Shown here: positions 44,067 to 55,833 of the stretch, one piece after another
How positions within the stretch are numbered: the first letter of the stretch is position 1
Layout of the letters: each line of letters opens with the position of its first letter
Assembly (NCBI GenBank): GCA_030411725.1
Contig: MU839827.1
Location: 4,533,027-4,597,026 of the forward strand
Reading direction: 5' to 3'
Source: Echria macrotheca
Taxonomy: Eukaryota > Ascomycota > Sordariomycetes > Sordariales > Schizotheciaceae
DNA: 64,000 nucleotides
Position numbers and translations under genes: made by a program
The notes under the pieces: generated by a model
Told to the model about the DNA's origin: nothing
The model's database searches: none
Seen by the model: only the letters and a program-made list of their open reading frames with translations

Positions 44067-44861
44067 TCATTGCTTCCGACCTTGAGCCTCCAGTTCCTCC
44101 CTGATCCTCCTCCGCCTCTCGAGCTCCGACTTTTGGAACTCGAGATCGTCCGCAATAGGCGGGTCAAACTTGGCCTGGAACGCGGTCCCGGGGGCGACAA
44201 GCTCCTTGCGGCTCTCCCAGACATCCTCGCTGCTCGGTTGGCCGCCGCCGTACTTGGCCTCCTCCTTGGCACGGTAATGGGCCTTGATGGCCTCGGCGCG
44301 CGCCTCGTCACTAAACGACTTGGTGCGCATGCAGAACCAGAAGTCGTCCCACAGCTCGCTGCACGAGCGCACCGAGCCGTAGCGGTATACCGCGTTCCAC
44401 TGGGCTGCGGGCGTATGGCAGTGCCAGGCGTAGTCGAAGGCGTCGCGGCAGGACATTGTTGTTGGGAGGACGGCTTCGGACATGGCTCGGGACTCCGGGG
44501 AGCGGCGGTCCCGTCGCGGGGCCCGCGTAGTCGGATCGACTTGTTGTTCGGGTCGGGCTGAGGTTGTCGGCTTGGAGGTCGTGTTGTCGGGGGCTCGGGC
44601 CCATGAGAACCAGGAGGACGATGTTGGAGCGGTGGGGGGAGGAGACGGAGGGGACGGCGCTGCGCTCGGTGGTGTTGGTTTCGCTTGGGCTGCTTGGCTG
44701 GGGTTGACTTCTTCTTGGATCATCTCCCAGAACTTCTGGACTTCTCGGTCACCCGATGGTTGTTCTCGCGGCGCCGGAGCTGCTGCCGGCTTGGGCGCCT
44801 CGCTGGTGCTGGCGGTGGTGGCATTGGGTGCTGACGGCGCTGAGTTCCAGAACCAGCCCAT
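44067..44861 (-). CDS. EMI1: Emi1-like twin CX9C protein (DUF3128)
   Basis: A single-exon frame of 264 residues from the ATG at 44861 (an open extension upstream lacks an ATG in context). The N-terminal 130 residues are Ala/Pro/Ser-rich low complexity after MGWFWNS. The DUF3128 domain begins near MSEAVLPTTMSCRDAF. It holds two CX9C pairs, CRDAFDYAWHC and CSELWDDFWFC, and continues through FSDEARAEAIKAHYR to a basic/acidic C-terminal helix. Emi1 in yeast was found as needed for early meiotic induction and for full respiratory growth; a mitochondrial intermembrane location is likely from the cysteine pattern. It is divergent from YME2, another mitochondrial gene. Confidence 0.9.
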   Translation of the reverse strand: MGWFWNSAPSAPNATTASTSEAPKPAAAPAPREQPSGDREVQKFWEMIQEEVNPSQAAQAKPTPPSAAPSPPSPPPTAPTSSSWFSWARAPDNTTSKPTTSARPEQQVDPTTRAPRRDRRSPESRAMSEAVLPTTMSCRDAFDYAWHCHTPAAQWNAVYRYGSVRSCSELWDDFWFCMRTKSFSDEARAEAIKAHYRAKEEAKYGGGQPSSEDVWESRKELVAPGTAFQAKFDPPIADDLEFQKSELERRRRIREELEAQGRKQ

Positions 44862-45321
44862 GGTGAAGATGCTGTCGGGGGTCGACGCTAGCTGGCGGTC
44901 GGCGGTAACAGGAGAAGAGCGAAGGACAGGAGAAGTCGAGTCGGTCAGAGGATTGAGGGGAAACGAGGGGCAGGTCAACAAGGAGTGGGGGAAGTGTTCA
45001 TGATCACCACCGCAGAGTCTCTGCAGGTGCAGCCTGTGCTGGACCAATGGGACGTTTTGGGGCCGTCGACAGCACTCAAGGCAATCTCACGCGCTGATTG
45101 GTTACTCAGATCGGTATTGTGGGGCTGCTGTGTCCTTGGCGTGTGCTTCCCGTCTTTTAGCGACTGGAATTTCGCTTGGCAGGCCGGGTTCGATGACCTC
45201 ACCGGCGCTGGACTTCAGACGCCACGGTCTAATGCTTTAAACTTCAATTCCTGCTGTCGATGACTCTTTGCAGTGAACTCGAGGCCACACTGCCTTTGTG
45301 GCTGACTCTCCACGGAATGCG
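44862..45321. promoter_or_regulatory. divergent promoter region EMI1 / YME2
   Basis: A 460-bp stretch between two genes with mitochondrial products. Coordinated expression is plausible from layout. An ACCAATGGG string with a CCAAT core lies at about 45040 (CCAAT is bound by the HAP complex, which controls respiratory genes); one copy is weak evidence. Confidence 0.45.
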
Positions 45322-48039
45322 ATGATGCCGGCACGTCTTCCCCTGTGGCCGCGAGGCCGACAGGTCTTACCACCGGCTCATCTAGCCATGAGATGTTTGG
45401 CCGTCCCGCCTCGTCCACTGCTACGGATTCTGGACAGGCCCCTGGCAAGAAGGTGGGAGAGCACAACACAGCCTCCCGAAACATCCATCACCGACGATGA
45501 CAAGAGTGGCCATATTTCTGCCGGCCCCAACGAGTCGATTTTGTTCTTCGATAGTCAGTTTCAGCCATTTGCGTCCCAGAGCCTTGATCTAACTCATATC
45601 TAGACATCTTTCCGCTGAAGTTGACTCCTTTCGTGCTCTGGAGACCATGGACCTCCCGACGTGACTTGCAAGACCTACATACTCAGCTCGAGGAGTACTC
45701 ACGCGGCCTGCTCGACCCCATCACGCTCGTCAAGAGAGCAATTCCCGAATCTGTGCCCATACATGTCACCCAAATCATCCCTCGACTGAAGGACGGCGGC
45801 GCCTTTGTCAAATTCACCCATCCCAACGACATGCCAGCATCCGAGATAGAAGGTGAGTACCTGCCCGTTGGTTGATTCCAGTGGCTTACAGCTTGCAGCA
45901 AAACTTGTCAAGCAGCTCGAGGACAAACCCATCAGACCTTGGTTCAACCCCTTCCTCGGAATCAAGACGGGCCTCGTACGCGGTCGTCCGTGGTTGGAAG
46001 ACTTGTATCGCTTCCCGAAAAGCCGTATCCGCGTGGAATATGTTACCGCTGCGGATGGTGAGCCGCCGTCTGAGCTTTCTCAGGAAACACTCTACAGCAT
46101 CTTCCGGAGATATGGCAAGATTTCGGATATTATCCCTCAGTCGTCCGACTCCAAGGTTCTCCCTAAATTTGCCTATGTTGACTTTGCGCTGGTTCGAGAC
46201 GCAATCATGGCGAGGAATTGCATGCACGGATTTACCCTCCAGGAACCAGGAGCCAAAGGTGCCACCAAACTCCGAATCTCGTACGAGCAACGCATCAAGC
46301 CTCACCACATCTGGAACTGGGTCACTAGTCATCCTAGGGTGGTGATTCCGCTAATCGCTGCATTTCTGGCGGCCTTCACCGTCGTTGTATTTGACCCCAT
46401 TCGGGAGTTTTTCGTCAAGGTACGCTTTCTCCCGCTTCCGGTGGCCATTTCTGTACCTGCTAACATCTTGTAGGCGCATATTCAACATGTCTTCGAGTTC
46501 ACTGATAGCAGGCTCTACAAATGGTTCCAACGCCACACTTCTGATATTCTGGCCTTCCGAAAGCGGAAGGGTGAGCAGGCCGGGCTTAATGCGCTCGTCA
46601 GCCACCGAAAGGACCTTATAGAGTCCGTTCAGAACAACTTGCTAGAGGCGACAGCCACGTTTATCGTTGTCCACGGGCCCCGAGGCTCCGGAACGAAGGA
46701 GTTGATCGTGGATCAAGTCCTTCAAGGCCGGAAGGATGTCTTGGTCTTGGACTGCAAGCCCGTCGTTGAGGCCCGCGGCGAGGCCGGTACGATCAAGAAA
46801 CTGGCATCCCAAGTTGGATATCGGCCCATATTCTCGTGGGCAAACAATATCAGCAGTCTCGTCGACCTTGCGATCCAAAGCACTACCGGAGTCAAAGCTA
46901 GCTTCTCCGAGAACCTGGAATCCCAGCTCGTCAAGATTTTACAGACCACCGGGGCGGCGCTGAAGGAGGTGTCTCTTGCTGGCAAAGACAAGACAGAAGC
47001 CGACGCCCATTTATCCGAGGATGCTTACTTGGAGGCACATCCCGAACGACGAGCCGTGGTTGTTATCGACAGCTTCCTCCACAGAAGTGAAGACAATGGA
47101 ATAGTCTACGAGAAGATTGCCGACTGGGCTGCTGCCCTCGTGCAGTCGAACGTGGCGCATGTGATCTTCCTCACTAACGACACTGCCTATTCCAAGTCGC
47201 TGTCCAAGTCGCTCCCCGACCGCGTCTTCCATCAAGTGGCGCTTGGTGATCTGTCGCCCGACGCCGCGAAGCAATTCGTAATCTCCCAGCTTGATCTGGA
47301 CCGTCACTCCGGAGAAGATGACGGGGGGAAATCGCAAGGCACCAGTGACCAGCCACGCGAAGATCTTAGACAGCTGGACGAGTGCATCGAGTCTCTTGGC
47401 GGTCGCTTGACTGACCTCCAGGTACTGGCGCGCCGGCTCAAGGTTGGACAAACGCCTAAGAAGGCGGTTGGCGAGATCATTGAGCAGAGCGCTTCCGAGA
47501 TTCTCAGGATGTTCCTGCTTGCTAAAGACGCGGGATCTGGTGAGAAGAAGTGGTCTAAGGAACAAGCGTGGTATCTGGTAAAGGAACTCGCAAAGAAGAA
47601 TAGCCTCCGTTACAACGAGGTGCTTCTTTCCAACACGTTTGCCTCGTCTACTACGGCTGGCGCAGCGGATGGTGATTCCGCTCTCGAGAGCCTGGCCAAC
47701 GCCGAGCTGATCACTGTTCGTTCCGTCCACGGACGACCGCAGAGTATCCACGCCGGCAAGCCTGTCTATCAGACTGCGTTCCATCATATCCTCAAGGACC
47801 CAGTACTTGTCGCCAGGATGGATCTGGCCCTGCTTAAGGAGCTCGCTGCGATCGAGGCCAAGACCATCGACAAGGTGGAAACTGAGCTCGGCCTGCTTGG
47901 GACCCTCCCGACCAAGCCGTACCAGACCACAGACCGGATCAACTACTTGCTGACCAAGTTGGAGGGTAGCCAGAAGAAGATCGAGGTGTATGAGAAGGAG
48001 ATGGGCAAGCTGAAAAAGGTGCTGTCACAGGAAGCTTGA
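45322..48039 (+). CDS. YME2: Yme2 mitochondrial inner-membrane protein
   Basis: Four exons (45322-45553, 45604-45852, 45899-46419, 46474-48039) encode 855 residues; yeast Yme2 has 850. The start is rich in Arg, Leu and Pro (MMPARLPLWPRGRQ), a mitochondrial presequence. An RRM-type domain lies at about 180-290 (RYGKISDIIPQS, then FAYVDFALVRDAIMARN). A transmembrane helix follows at about 310-330 (VVIPLIAAFLAAFTVVVF). The C-terminal half is a P-loop ATPase with Walker A GPRGSGTK at about 402-409 and Walker B VVVIDSF. It spans the inner membrane and, in yeast, limits escape of mitochondrial DNA and affects nucleoid structure. The alternative second ATG (45325) is equally good. Confidence 0.95.
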
Positions 48040-49018
48040 GAGGTGTATAAATCCAGGAACAGCTTTGGCTCGAGATGGCGTTGTTGGAATGTACAATAGC
48101 ATAATGACCAACGAGATGGTAGTCTCACACAAATCTCATATCCACCATTATATGTCCATTACAGCTAACTCTTGCTCCTTGCCTTCCTTATGAGTTCAAC
48201 GCAGCTGCACGGTTTAATGCTGTGAGATATGTGTATCCGTACTTTTAGGTCTTAGAAAGTTATATGCTTGGTACCTTACCTTACTTAGCCTGCCTTGCCT
48301 GCTTCGAGGAGTACGACACGTGCATAATTCCAATGACGGCAACAGGGAGGACTGAGGTATCTACAGGTTCTTTATGGATTTAGGATATGATCAATATCAG
48401 GATGGCATACCCTGTACCATCTTTGGAGCACCCTAGACTAGACTAGAATACCTGATGCGTACCCTGTACCTCCTGGTTTTTAAATGCCGTGCTGGTGATA
48501 AGTATCTACAACCCCTCTGAGCTTGTCAGCCCTCACTTTGTGCCCCAAACCAACGATTCGGGGGCTTGGATATCTTCTCCGATTTAATTCTTTCTTATTG
48601 GAGGAGATATTGTTGAGGTGATGATGCGTGTTCAAGTTGGGAACATCTGAATTTGAGATGGTCTTGATGATCACGAAATCACACTCAGAATCCCTGCATG
48701 GTATGTACACAAGACAAAGACAACACAAACCGGATTCATTATCATCGCGAGGTATACAAAACAACCCAAGCAGAGTCTACTCCGCCCGATCTCAAGACAG
48801 ACGCTGGACTGTGATAACCAATCCACCCTACCATCACAGCTTATACATGACATTGAAGCCTCCAGCCCGAAAACAGTGATATGTCAAAGAAACAAGGGAA
48901 GAACCTAAAAAAGCCTCCCCGTCGCTCCATCCGTCCTTTCCCCCGAGGGATATACCCTAAACAAATGCCAAATGAGACAAGTTGGGAAACAAACAAACCA
49001 TTACGAGGTGCGGGGACC
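48040..49018. other. convergent intergenic region
   Basis: About 980 bp between the 3' ends of YME2 (plus) and MIF2 (minus). No domain-bearing frame is seen; a CTAGACTAGACTAG tandem (three copies of a 5-bp TAGAC-like unit) is visible at about 48433-48447. Confidence 0.4.
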
Positions 49019-51318
49019 TCATTCTTCCTCCTCCTCTTCCCCTTCTTCTGGTTCTTCATCCTCTTCCGGAAGCTCCTGTTCCTCTTCTTCATCCTCTTCG
49101 ACCGGTCTCGGCGCGACCTCGCAGCCCTGGGAGAAGAATATCCGGGCCGGCTGGTCATAGTCATTTTCTATGCTGTAGTAATTACCTATCTCATCTGTTA
49201 GAATGCTGTATGAGCGGTAAAACAGACGAAAAAGAAAACTCACCCCGTGGGACAAACCACATGCTGCCCTTGCTGATGCGGAAACTCGTCTCGTTGACCG
49301 TGACCAGGACGCGGCCCGTGTGCACAAAAAAGGTCATAAACATCTTGCGCGAGTTCTTGGGCCGCTTCTCGCTCCCTGGTGGCAGGTCGACCACCCCCAC
49401 GTTGAAGAAGCCCTCGCTCAGCGTCTTGGCGTACCGGAAAGTCGCGTCCTTCACCTCTTGAGTCGCGACCGCGGCCGCACTGATCGCCAGCTGCTTGGGC
49501 TCCACGTCGACGAGCTCGTCCTGCGCCGGTGGGTTAAACTCGTGGTCAGGATGCCAGCAAACCACCTGTCCAGCAATGGTGCCAGGGTTGCTCTCCCACG
49601 GCTCGACGGGGATGTCCTCGTCATCCGAGTCGTTGTAGCTCCTCGCGCCGCGCCCGCGCCGACTCGATTTGCCACGTTTGTAGTGACTCCTGCGGACAGT
49701 AGAAGGTTCTGGCTCGTCCACGCGGACGACCTCCTTGATGCTGGGCAGAACAATCTTCTTGTGGGAATTTTTCTTGCCGGTGGGCGCGCTTTCTGTCTCT
49801 TCCTGTTCATAGTCGACGCGCTCGTTGCGCCAGTACGCAATCGGCTTGAACGAGTTGCGGCCGGATCGGGTCCGGAGCATGTTGGAGCTCGACTCGCCAG
49901 GAATCTCACGCCGACTAATCAGAAGACCCCGGGCTTTGGGTAACGGTGGACCACGCGGGACAATGACTTGCGAGACATCTCCTGGAACTGGAGATGACTT
50001 GCGCTTGCGACCCTTCTTTCCTTTTTCGGCCGGCGCTGGTTTGCTGGCTGTCTCTGGGGACTTGGATTGTGCTGCTCCGTCGGACGTCTTCTTCGGGCGT
50101 CCTCGAGATTTGACTGCTGGTGCAGCTGTTTCTTCAGTGCGTTGACGCTTCGTCTGCCGAGCGGCTGCGCCGCTGTCACTGGCTTCGGTTTCATCGTTCA
50201 GCGACCGCCGCTTCTTGGGCCGCGACTCGGAAACGGCACTTGATGCCTTGGGTCTCCCCGCCTTCTTCTTCGGAGGCATCGGTGCTTCCTCTGCCTCACT
50301 TTCCACAGGTTCGGGCTCCTGCTCATCTCCGTTCCCTTGCTCTTGATCGGAACCATCGCTTTCTTCTTGAACCACTTTGCTCTTCTTTGTTGCTTTGGGG
50401 CCCCTTGCACCAACCCCATTCGTCTTAGGCTTCGGGCCTGGCGCCGGCTTCCTCTTTGATGCAGCCACTCGAGCGACCGGTTCCTCTTCTGATGATTCGT
50501 TGTCCACATTCTCTTCTTGTTCCGGCTCAGGCGATGCTTCAGTCTCGGCCGTCAACATGGCCATCGACTCCTCAACAAACGCGTCCACTTCTTCGTCTTC
50601 CCTTTGCTCATCCGGCTGATCCTCGTCGCTTTCTTCCTCAGCGCTTTGGAAACGGTGGCCATTTGTCAGTCCGTTGGCAGTCAGCGTTGGCATGCCTTTC
50701 TTGTAAAGGGGCTGTGACGAAGCGCGCGTGTCGTTGCCCTCTTCCTCATCAAAATCCAGACGTCGCTTAGGCAACGGTTGCGAGGAGTTGATACGGCCAG
50801 AGCCGGGTGGTGACTTTCGCGCAAGAAATCGATTCCTCTGCGCCGGAGAATTCAGACTGGTCTTAACAGGTGAATGTGAGCGAGGCAGGGGAAAGGAAAG
50901 GCGATTCCCATGACCATTTAGCAAAGCTGCTGGGCCGATACCCGACGCTGAAGACACAGAATGTTAGCTTATCGATGAGAGCGCATAGAGAGTCGCCATA
51001 CTCGTCGTAATGTCCATGGCCTCTCCAGTGCCGTCGTCTTCCTCTTCTGACTCGTGCCCATCATCGTGGATGTCACCGTTTGCTTCTGACTTGCTCGGCG
51101 AGGAGAACAGCGCATCGAGCGGCTCCATGCCATGTTCATCGCGAATCCCCGAGTCCTTGAGCGTTATGCCGGTTTTACTATATAAGACCGCGCGTTAGCA
51201 CAAGATGCGCTTCGCATGCTTTCCTTGGGATGACGAACCGACCGGCGACACCCAGCTCGTAGATATGCTCGGATTGTGGCCCGATGGTGCGCCTCTGCTG
51301 CGACGAGCGGGGCGCCAT
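49019..51318 (-). CDS. MIF2: Mif2 / CENP-C kinetochore protein
   Basis: Four exons (51318-51239, 51177-51002, 50947-49244, 49185-49019) encode 708 residues. The N-terminal MAPRSSQQRR and the RKTGITLKDSGIRDEHGMEP block are typical of fungal Mif2 and contact the inner kinetochore. The first donor is the unusual GTTCGT, needed to restore the Arg-Lys-Thr reading. The middle is long, acidic and basic, with nuclear-type patches. The CENP-C motif, which binds the CENP-A nucleosome, lies at about 443-463 (RTRSGRNSFKPIAYW). The C-terminal cupin (about 555-680; VVCWHPDHEFN, FVHTGRVLVTVNE, MWFVPRGNYYSIEN) forms the dimer. It ends in a very acidic tail. Confidence 0.94.
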
Positions 51319-51837
51319 TTCGACAGCTGGATTCGGAGTGCAGTCGATCAGAGACAGTCGACTAATATCGCGACGGAGACAGACAGACGCGATGCGCAGC
51401 GACACGGATGGGCGCCGAGAGTTGGCAGCGGGGAGTGGAGGCTATGACGACGATCTGAGCACTCAGTCGCTGTTTCGATGTAATTGCCAGCAGGGAGATG
51501 ATATGCAAAAGGCTGCAAGGCACGAATTGTCGGTTGTTTACTCTGCTTCTTGGAGCAGGCGGTAGGCGGCGCGAGAGGGTTCCCTGGTTTGGCAGAAACT
51601 CGGCTGTGGTTTTCTCCCTTCTCGCAACGCATCCAATTGTTTCTGGCACATCACAAATTCTGATTGGCCGACGCGTCGACGCGTCGGCCGTTGGTGGGGC
51701 CGCGAACCCTGGCGGCCCCTCTTACAAGGCCAGCATTAACAGTTGCGACTGCACACCAGCGGAATTCGAGGACAAACTTGCGATTGAATACCCTACACAG
51801 CCTTCGATCGAATACTGCAGCGGAGAAGAAAGTCAAA
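51319..51837. promoter_or_regulatory. divergent promoter region MIF2 / RNH201
   Basis: A 519-bp region between the two start codons. An ACGCGTCGACGCGTCG string at about 51671-51686 contains an ACGCGT element (MCB-type site of the MBF cell-cycle factor) followed by a second, overlapping near-copy. Both genes (kinetochore and DNA repair) would suit G1/S control, which is an inference. Confidence 0.5.
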
Positions 51838-52881
51838 ATGGACGACACACCTATGGGAGAGGACATTGCGCTCGAGACGCCAGCGTCCGACGTTTTCATC
51901 CCCCCCTCGATAAACGAAGCCGCCCTCCTCCGAGGCGATTCCTACACGTACTTCTCCCCGGTCCCACCAACCCTCCTGACTCCCGAAGGGCCAGAAACAA
52001 CCGGTCCGCCCTGCGCACTCGGCGTCGATGAAGCCGGCCGCGGCCCCGTGCTCGGTCCCATGGTCTACGGCGTCTTCTACCTGCCCCTCCCGTTGTCAGA
52101 CCCCCTCCTCCGCGAAACCCACCACTTCGACGACAGCAAGGTCCTGACCCCCGCGGTCCGCTCCACGCTGATGGAGACGCTGTGCACTCCAACGAGCGAC
52201 CTGTACGCCTCGTGCGGGTGGGCCATCTCGGCGCTGTCGGCGCGCGACATCGGCTCCGGCATGCTGCGGCCCGCCGGCGCCGGCTACAACCTCAACGCCC
52301 AGGCCATGGACGCCACGGTGGAGCTAATCCGGGGCGTCTACGCCGCCGGTATCAATATCAAGGAGATCTACGTCGATACCATTGGCCAGCCGGCTGTCTA
52401 CCAGAAGAAGCTCGAGCGTGTCTTCCCCACAGCCAAGATCACCGTCGCGAAGAAGGCCGATAGCCTGTACCCATCTGTAAGCGCGGCCAGTGTCTGTGCC
52501 AAGGTTACAAGAGATGCCGCGCTCGAGACTCTCTGGAAAGTGAGGGGGCGACAGCCTGGTAAGGATGGCGAGGACGCTGAGCAAGATACTGAGGTCATGG
52601 CGTGGGGGTCAGGCTATCCATCTGATGGACGGTGCGTGTCGTGGTTAAGAGGGAATATGCATCCAGTATTCGGCTGGGGGCCTGAATGTAGGTTCAGCTG
52701 GGGAACTGCTAAGGATATGCTGGAAGCTGCAAAGGGAGGCGGCGTCAAGGTCGATTGGCCAGTGGACGATGACGGCGACACCCACCGGATGACCGACTTC
52801 TTCCTCTCAAAAGACCAGGAGCAGGAGGGCGATGAGCTGGGGACTTGGTTCGGCACCCCAGCGGGATTAGAAGCATTTTAA
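51838..52881 (+). CDS. RNH201: RNase H2 catalytic subunit A
   Basis: A single-exon frame of 347 residues from the ATG at 51838 (AAAATGGACG). The in-frame stretch upstream has no ATG and no conserved sequence. RNase H2 removes RNA primers and single ribonucleotides from DNA. The active-site motif DEAGRGPVLGP is at 64-74, DDSK at about 101, then YVDTIGQP and the SVSAASVCAKVTRD helix with the last catalytic Asp. GSGYPSDG follows as in eukaryotic A subunits. The C-terminal tail binds the B/C subunits in known complexes, though this cannot be seen here. It shares a divergent promoter with MIF2. Confidence 0.96.
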   Translation: MDDTPMGEDIALETPASDVFIPPSINEAALLRGDSYTYFSPVPPTLLTPEGPETTGPPCALGVDEAGRGPVLGPMVYGVFYLPLPLSDPLLRETHHFDDSKVLTPAVRSTLMETLCTPTSDLYASCGWAISALSARDIGSGMLRPAGAGYNLNAQAMDATVELIRGVYAAGINIKEIYVDTIGQPAVYQKKLERVFPTAKITVAKKADSLYPSVSAASVCAKVTRDAALETLWKVRGRQPGKDGEDAEQDTEVMAWGSGYPSDGRCVSWLRGNMHPVFGWGPECRFSWGTAKDMLEAAKGGGVKVDWPVDDDGDTHRMTDFFLSKDQEQEGDELGTWFGTPAGLEAF

Positions 52882-53067
52882 CGTGCAAGCAACACGTTTC
52901 GTTACTGTATTAATATTCAGGGGGTTCTAGGAGTTGGTGGCATCCATAGACATGATATCCTAGGCGCCCTGAGGGGAGGGCTGCCTCAACACAGCAAACA
53001 CACTACCATTCTTCACTTGGGTTAATCCCAATCCTTCAATCTCCAGCCGCTTCGAGCAACGCTGGGC

Positions 53068-55833
53068 TCAGATATCGTCGTCATCGTCAATGGAGCGCTC
53101 CTTCCTCTTTCCGCCACTATCCAAGTCGTCCATGGTGATTGAGCCGTTGTCCTGACCCCTGGGCGGCATGGCGAGAGCTTGCCGAGCCATGTCATTGTTC
53201 ACCACAAACTCTCGAAGCTTCTGCTTGAGAAGCTCTCCACCTTGGTCAACGGCTGCTCCGCCCATTTGCATCATTGGGCCAAGGAGGTTCAGTGTGTGTG
53301 CGACGTACGTTCCGCCGCCAAGGATGATAAGCAGCATGAACAACACGGGGTTCCGCAAGACTGCAGTGCAAGTTAGCCGCGACGCCAACACTAGCAGCAT
53401 ATGTGCCTAACTCACCCGTCATGATTTCGTTCCATCCTAACAACACCAGGAGGACGTAGTAGTAGAGCGGCACTTGACTGATGCCGCTAATGGTACTCCT
53501 TGTGGCCTCAACATAGACTGCATCAGCCATCTTCTTAAACCTAACAACCAGGTCCTGCCGCTTGCTTTCGCTAAGGACCGTCATCTCTTCTTCGAGACTC
53601 TTGCCGTCTTCCTCATCAACCCCGCCAATAGGCGGGAGGTCCTCTTCATCCTCTGGTTCGGCCCCAGCCGGTTGCGGGCCAATGAAGCCAGGCAAGTCTG
53701 GTGGTGCATACGTCTCGGCCAGTCTGAATCGCGAGAGAAGAGGAATCAGCTCCAGCGTCGATTCTTTGGACTTGTTGTAAATGCCCTTGATATCGTCAGT
53801 CGGGCGCCAAATTCTCGGGACGCCTTCCTCGTCGTATCGGAACTTGTCCTCGAAATTCTCCCGCAATTTCATCAAGATGTTGCTCTCCATGACTTCTTCC
53901 TCGATTCTTTCTCTGAGCGCCACCCAGCTCTTGCGCCGCAATCGCCAAAGGCCAACTTGGACTTCCTCTTCGCTAGCCTCGAAGCTCTTGGCCCTGTCGG
54001 TAAAACGCGATTCCGCTTCGCTGACGATGCCAAGGAAGACAGTCCAGACGCGATCCCAGAGATCCTTTTCCGTTGGTGGCAGCTCGCCGGTCTCGGGTGC
54101 GCCGGTTCCGCCCCTACCAGAACCGAGCTTGTTGAACTCGAGGCCAATAGCGTCCCCGAGGCGAGACTTGACCCATCGTTCGACGCGGATCGCCAGCCGG
54201 CGCATCTCTTCTTTCCGCAGCCGAGCGCTCACCTCATCTAGCTCCTTCTCAAAGAGCCGGTACTGAGGCTTGAAGTTAGACCACGCAACCCCGGGAATAG
54301 ACAGGCCTTGCGCCTCTTTCTTGAAGATCTCCAGCGTCTTCGCCTTCTGCTTCTCCACAATCTCGGCGAACTCGTAGGAACCGCCTGCTTTTTGTCCAGC
54401 CTTTACGGCGCCAGTAACGGCGTCGCTAAACGCGTTTACACCGGCCTTGTGCGCTGCCGAAAGCTGGCCTTGATACAATGTCTTCAGGCGCGCATCAATT
54501 TTGGCTTCGAGTTCGCCCCGCTTCATCGTATAGACGCCCTTGTGATAACGGCTGGCCTGCGTCTCGAATGCCTTCATGCACCTCTCACGAGCGCCCGCGC
54601 CGGTGGCGCCGAGGTCGGGCAGCACAGTGGCCTTTCCAAGCCGAGTGGCTTCGGCCTGTTGCTCCTCCAGAGGCACGATGATGGTGTCGAATGCCACCAG
54701 GACTTCGCGCGCGATCTCATCGCACCGGAACTGTGCGAGCAATTCCTGCTGCGTCGGCAAATCAAGGTCCTTGTTGTTTACAATTTGATCCCAGACACCC
54801 TCGGCGTAGACCGACAGCCCATCCGCTGGTATCCTACGGTGATACTCAGGGAGGAAGACGCCTCCTACAAATTCCTGGTCCTTGGTCGAGCGGTGTCCTG
54901 TTGTAAATCGAGCGCCCAGGTTGTCAACTTCGGCGACGAACTTCTCCGGCTGGAGAATCTTATGAGGCAACGCGGCGAAGGCAAAGTCGAAATAATCTTC
55001 AATCTTTGAGTTCTCCAACCCCTGTGGTTTCGAAATTGAAGACCATATTTTCGTCAGATCCTGGATCAAGGTATTTCGCAAATTGGAAAGTGGTGTGTGG
55101 CCGATGTGGTCGCGGATCACGAAAAAGAGCAACGAGCGGGTTTGCGACCTTGGACCATGTGAGAACACTGCACTGTAGAGAGTCGTTGGGCCAATGGCAG
55201 GGCACTCACTGTTTGTCTTTGAGGAACAGCTGCAGGTTCACCTCGAAGACGGTCTTCAAAAGACCCATGTTTGCGCCTTGATAGAGGCCGACCTGATGCT
55301 CCCAGATGTTGACAATCAGGACTTCACTTGTGGCCAGCGCAAAGAGGGCGCTCTTGCGCTCGAAGTCCTGGTCCTCGCCGCGCTCGCGACCGTCGGTGCC
55401 CTCGACATCCATGACGAGGATATTGTCAGCCATCTTGGTACCTCCATTGCTGGGACCCTCCCGCTTGTTCTTGGACATCCAGATTCCCTTAGTTGTCTGG
55501 CGCCTCTCAGATTCAGACATGACACTGAACTCGGTGCCGAAGAGGTGGTTGAGCAGCGTCGACTTGCCCGTCGACTGCGAGCCGAAGACCGAGATTAGAT
55601 GGTAGTTGAAGCCAGCTTCGGCGACGTGGGTTTCGGTGAGGTAGTCATTGAGGTTCGTGCTGCGGGGCAATAGAGATTAGTTTTCTATATTCCGAGCATG
55701 CCGGGTGGTGTCGCGATGTCTGTGGGCGAGTTGTCACCTACTTGAATGCTTTGTCCTCGTCAACCACCTGGATGCCATGTTCATAGTTTTGAGCCGCCGA
55801 GCCATTGCCCGCGGCTGCAAAGTGGCCGTTCAT
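53068..55833 (-). CDS. SEY1: Sey1 ER-fusion GTPase
   Basis: Four exons (55833-55742, 55659-55210, 55148-53416, 53360-53068) encode 855 residues. Sey1 is the fungal atlastin/RHD3 homologue that drives homotypic fusion of ER tubules. The dynamin-like GTPase has its P-loop GSQSTGKST at 57-65, switch and DVEGTDGRER motifs, and the RD of FFVIRDHIG. A long helical bundle follows. Near the C-terminus two membrane segments form a hairpin (LYYYVLLVLLGWNEIMT, then VLFMLLIILGGGTYVAHTL), split by the last intron. The tail is cytosolic. The acceptor of intron 2 is ambiguous: CCAAG at 55149 gives the KDKQSQTRSLLFF reading seen in Aspergillus, while CTACAG upstream also keeps the frame. Confidence 0.96.

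Noticed and set aside
51664..51837. N-terminal extension of RNase H2 subunit A
   Set aside because: The extension has no ATG (it opens with TTG) and is not conserved in composition; the ATG at 51838 suits the family length.
55150..55209. alternative acceptor in SEY1 adding eight residues
   Set aside because: Both acceptors keep the frame, but the CCAAG site reproduces the KD-Q-SQ-RSLLFF reading known from related fungi.
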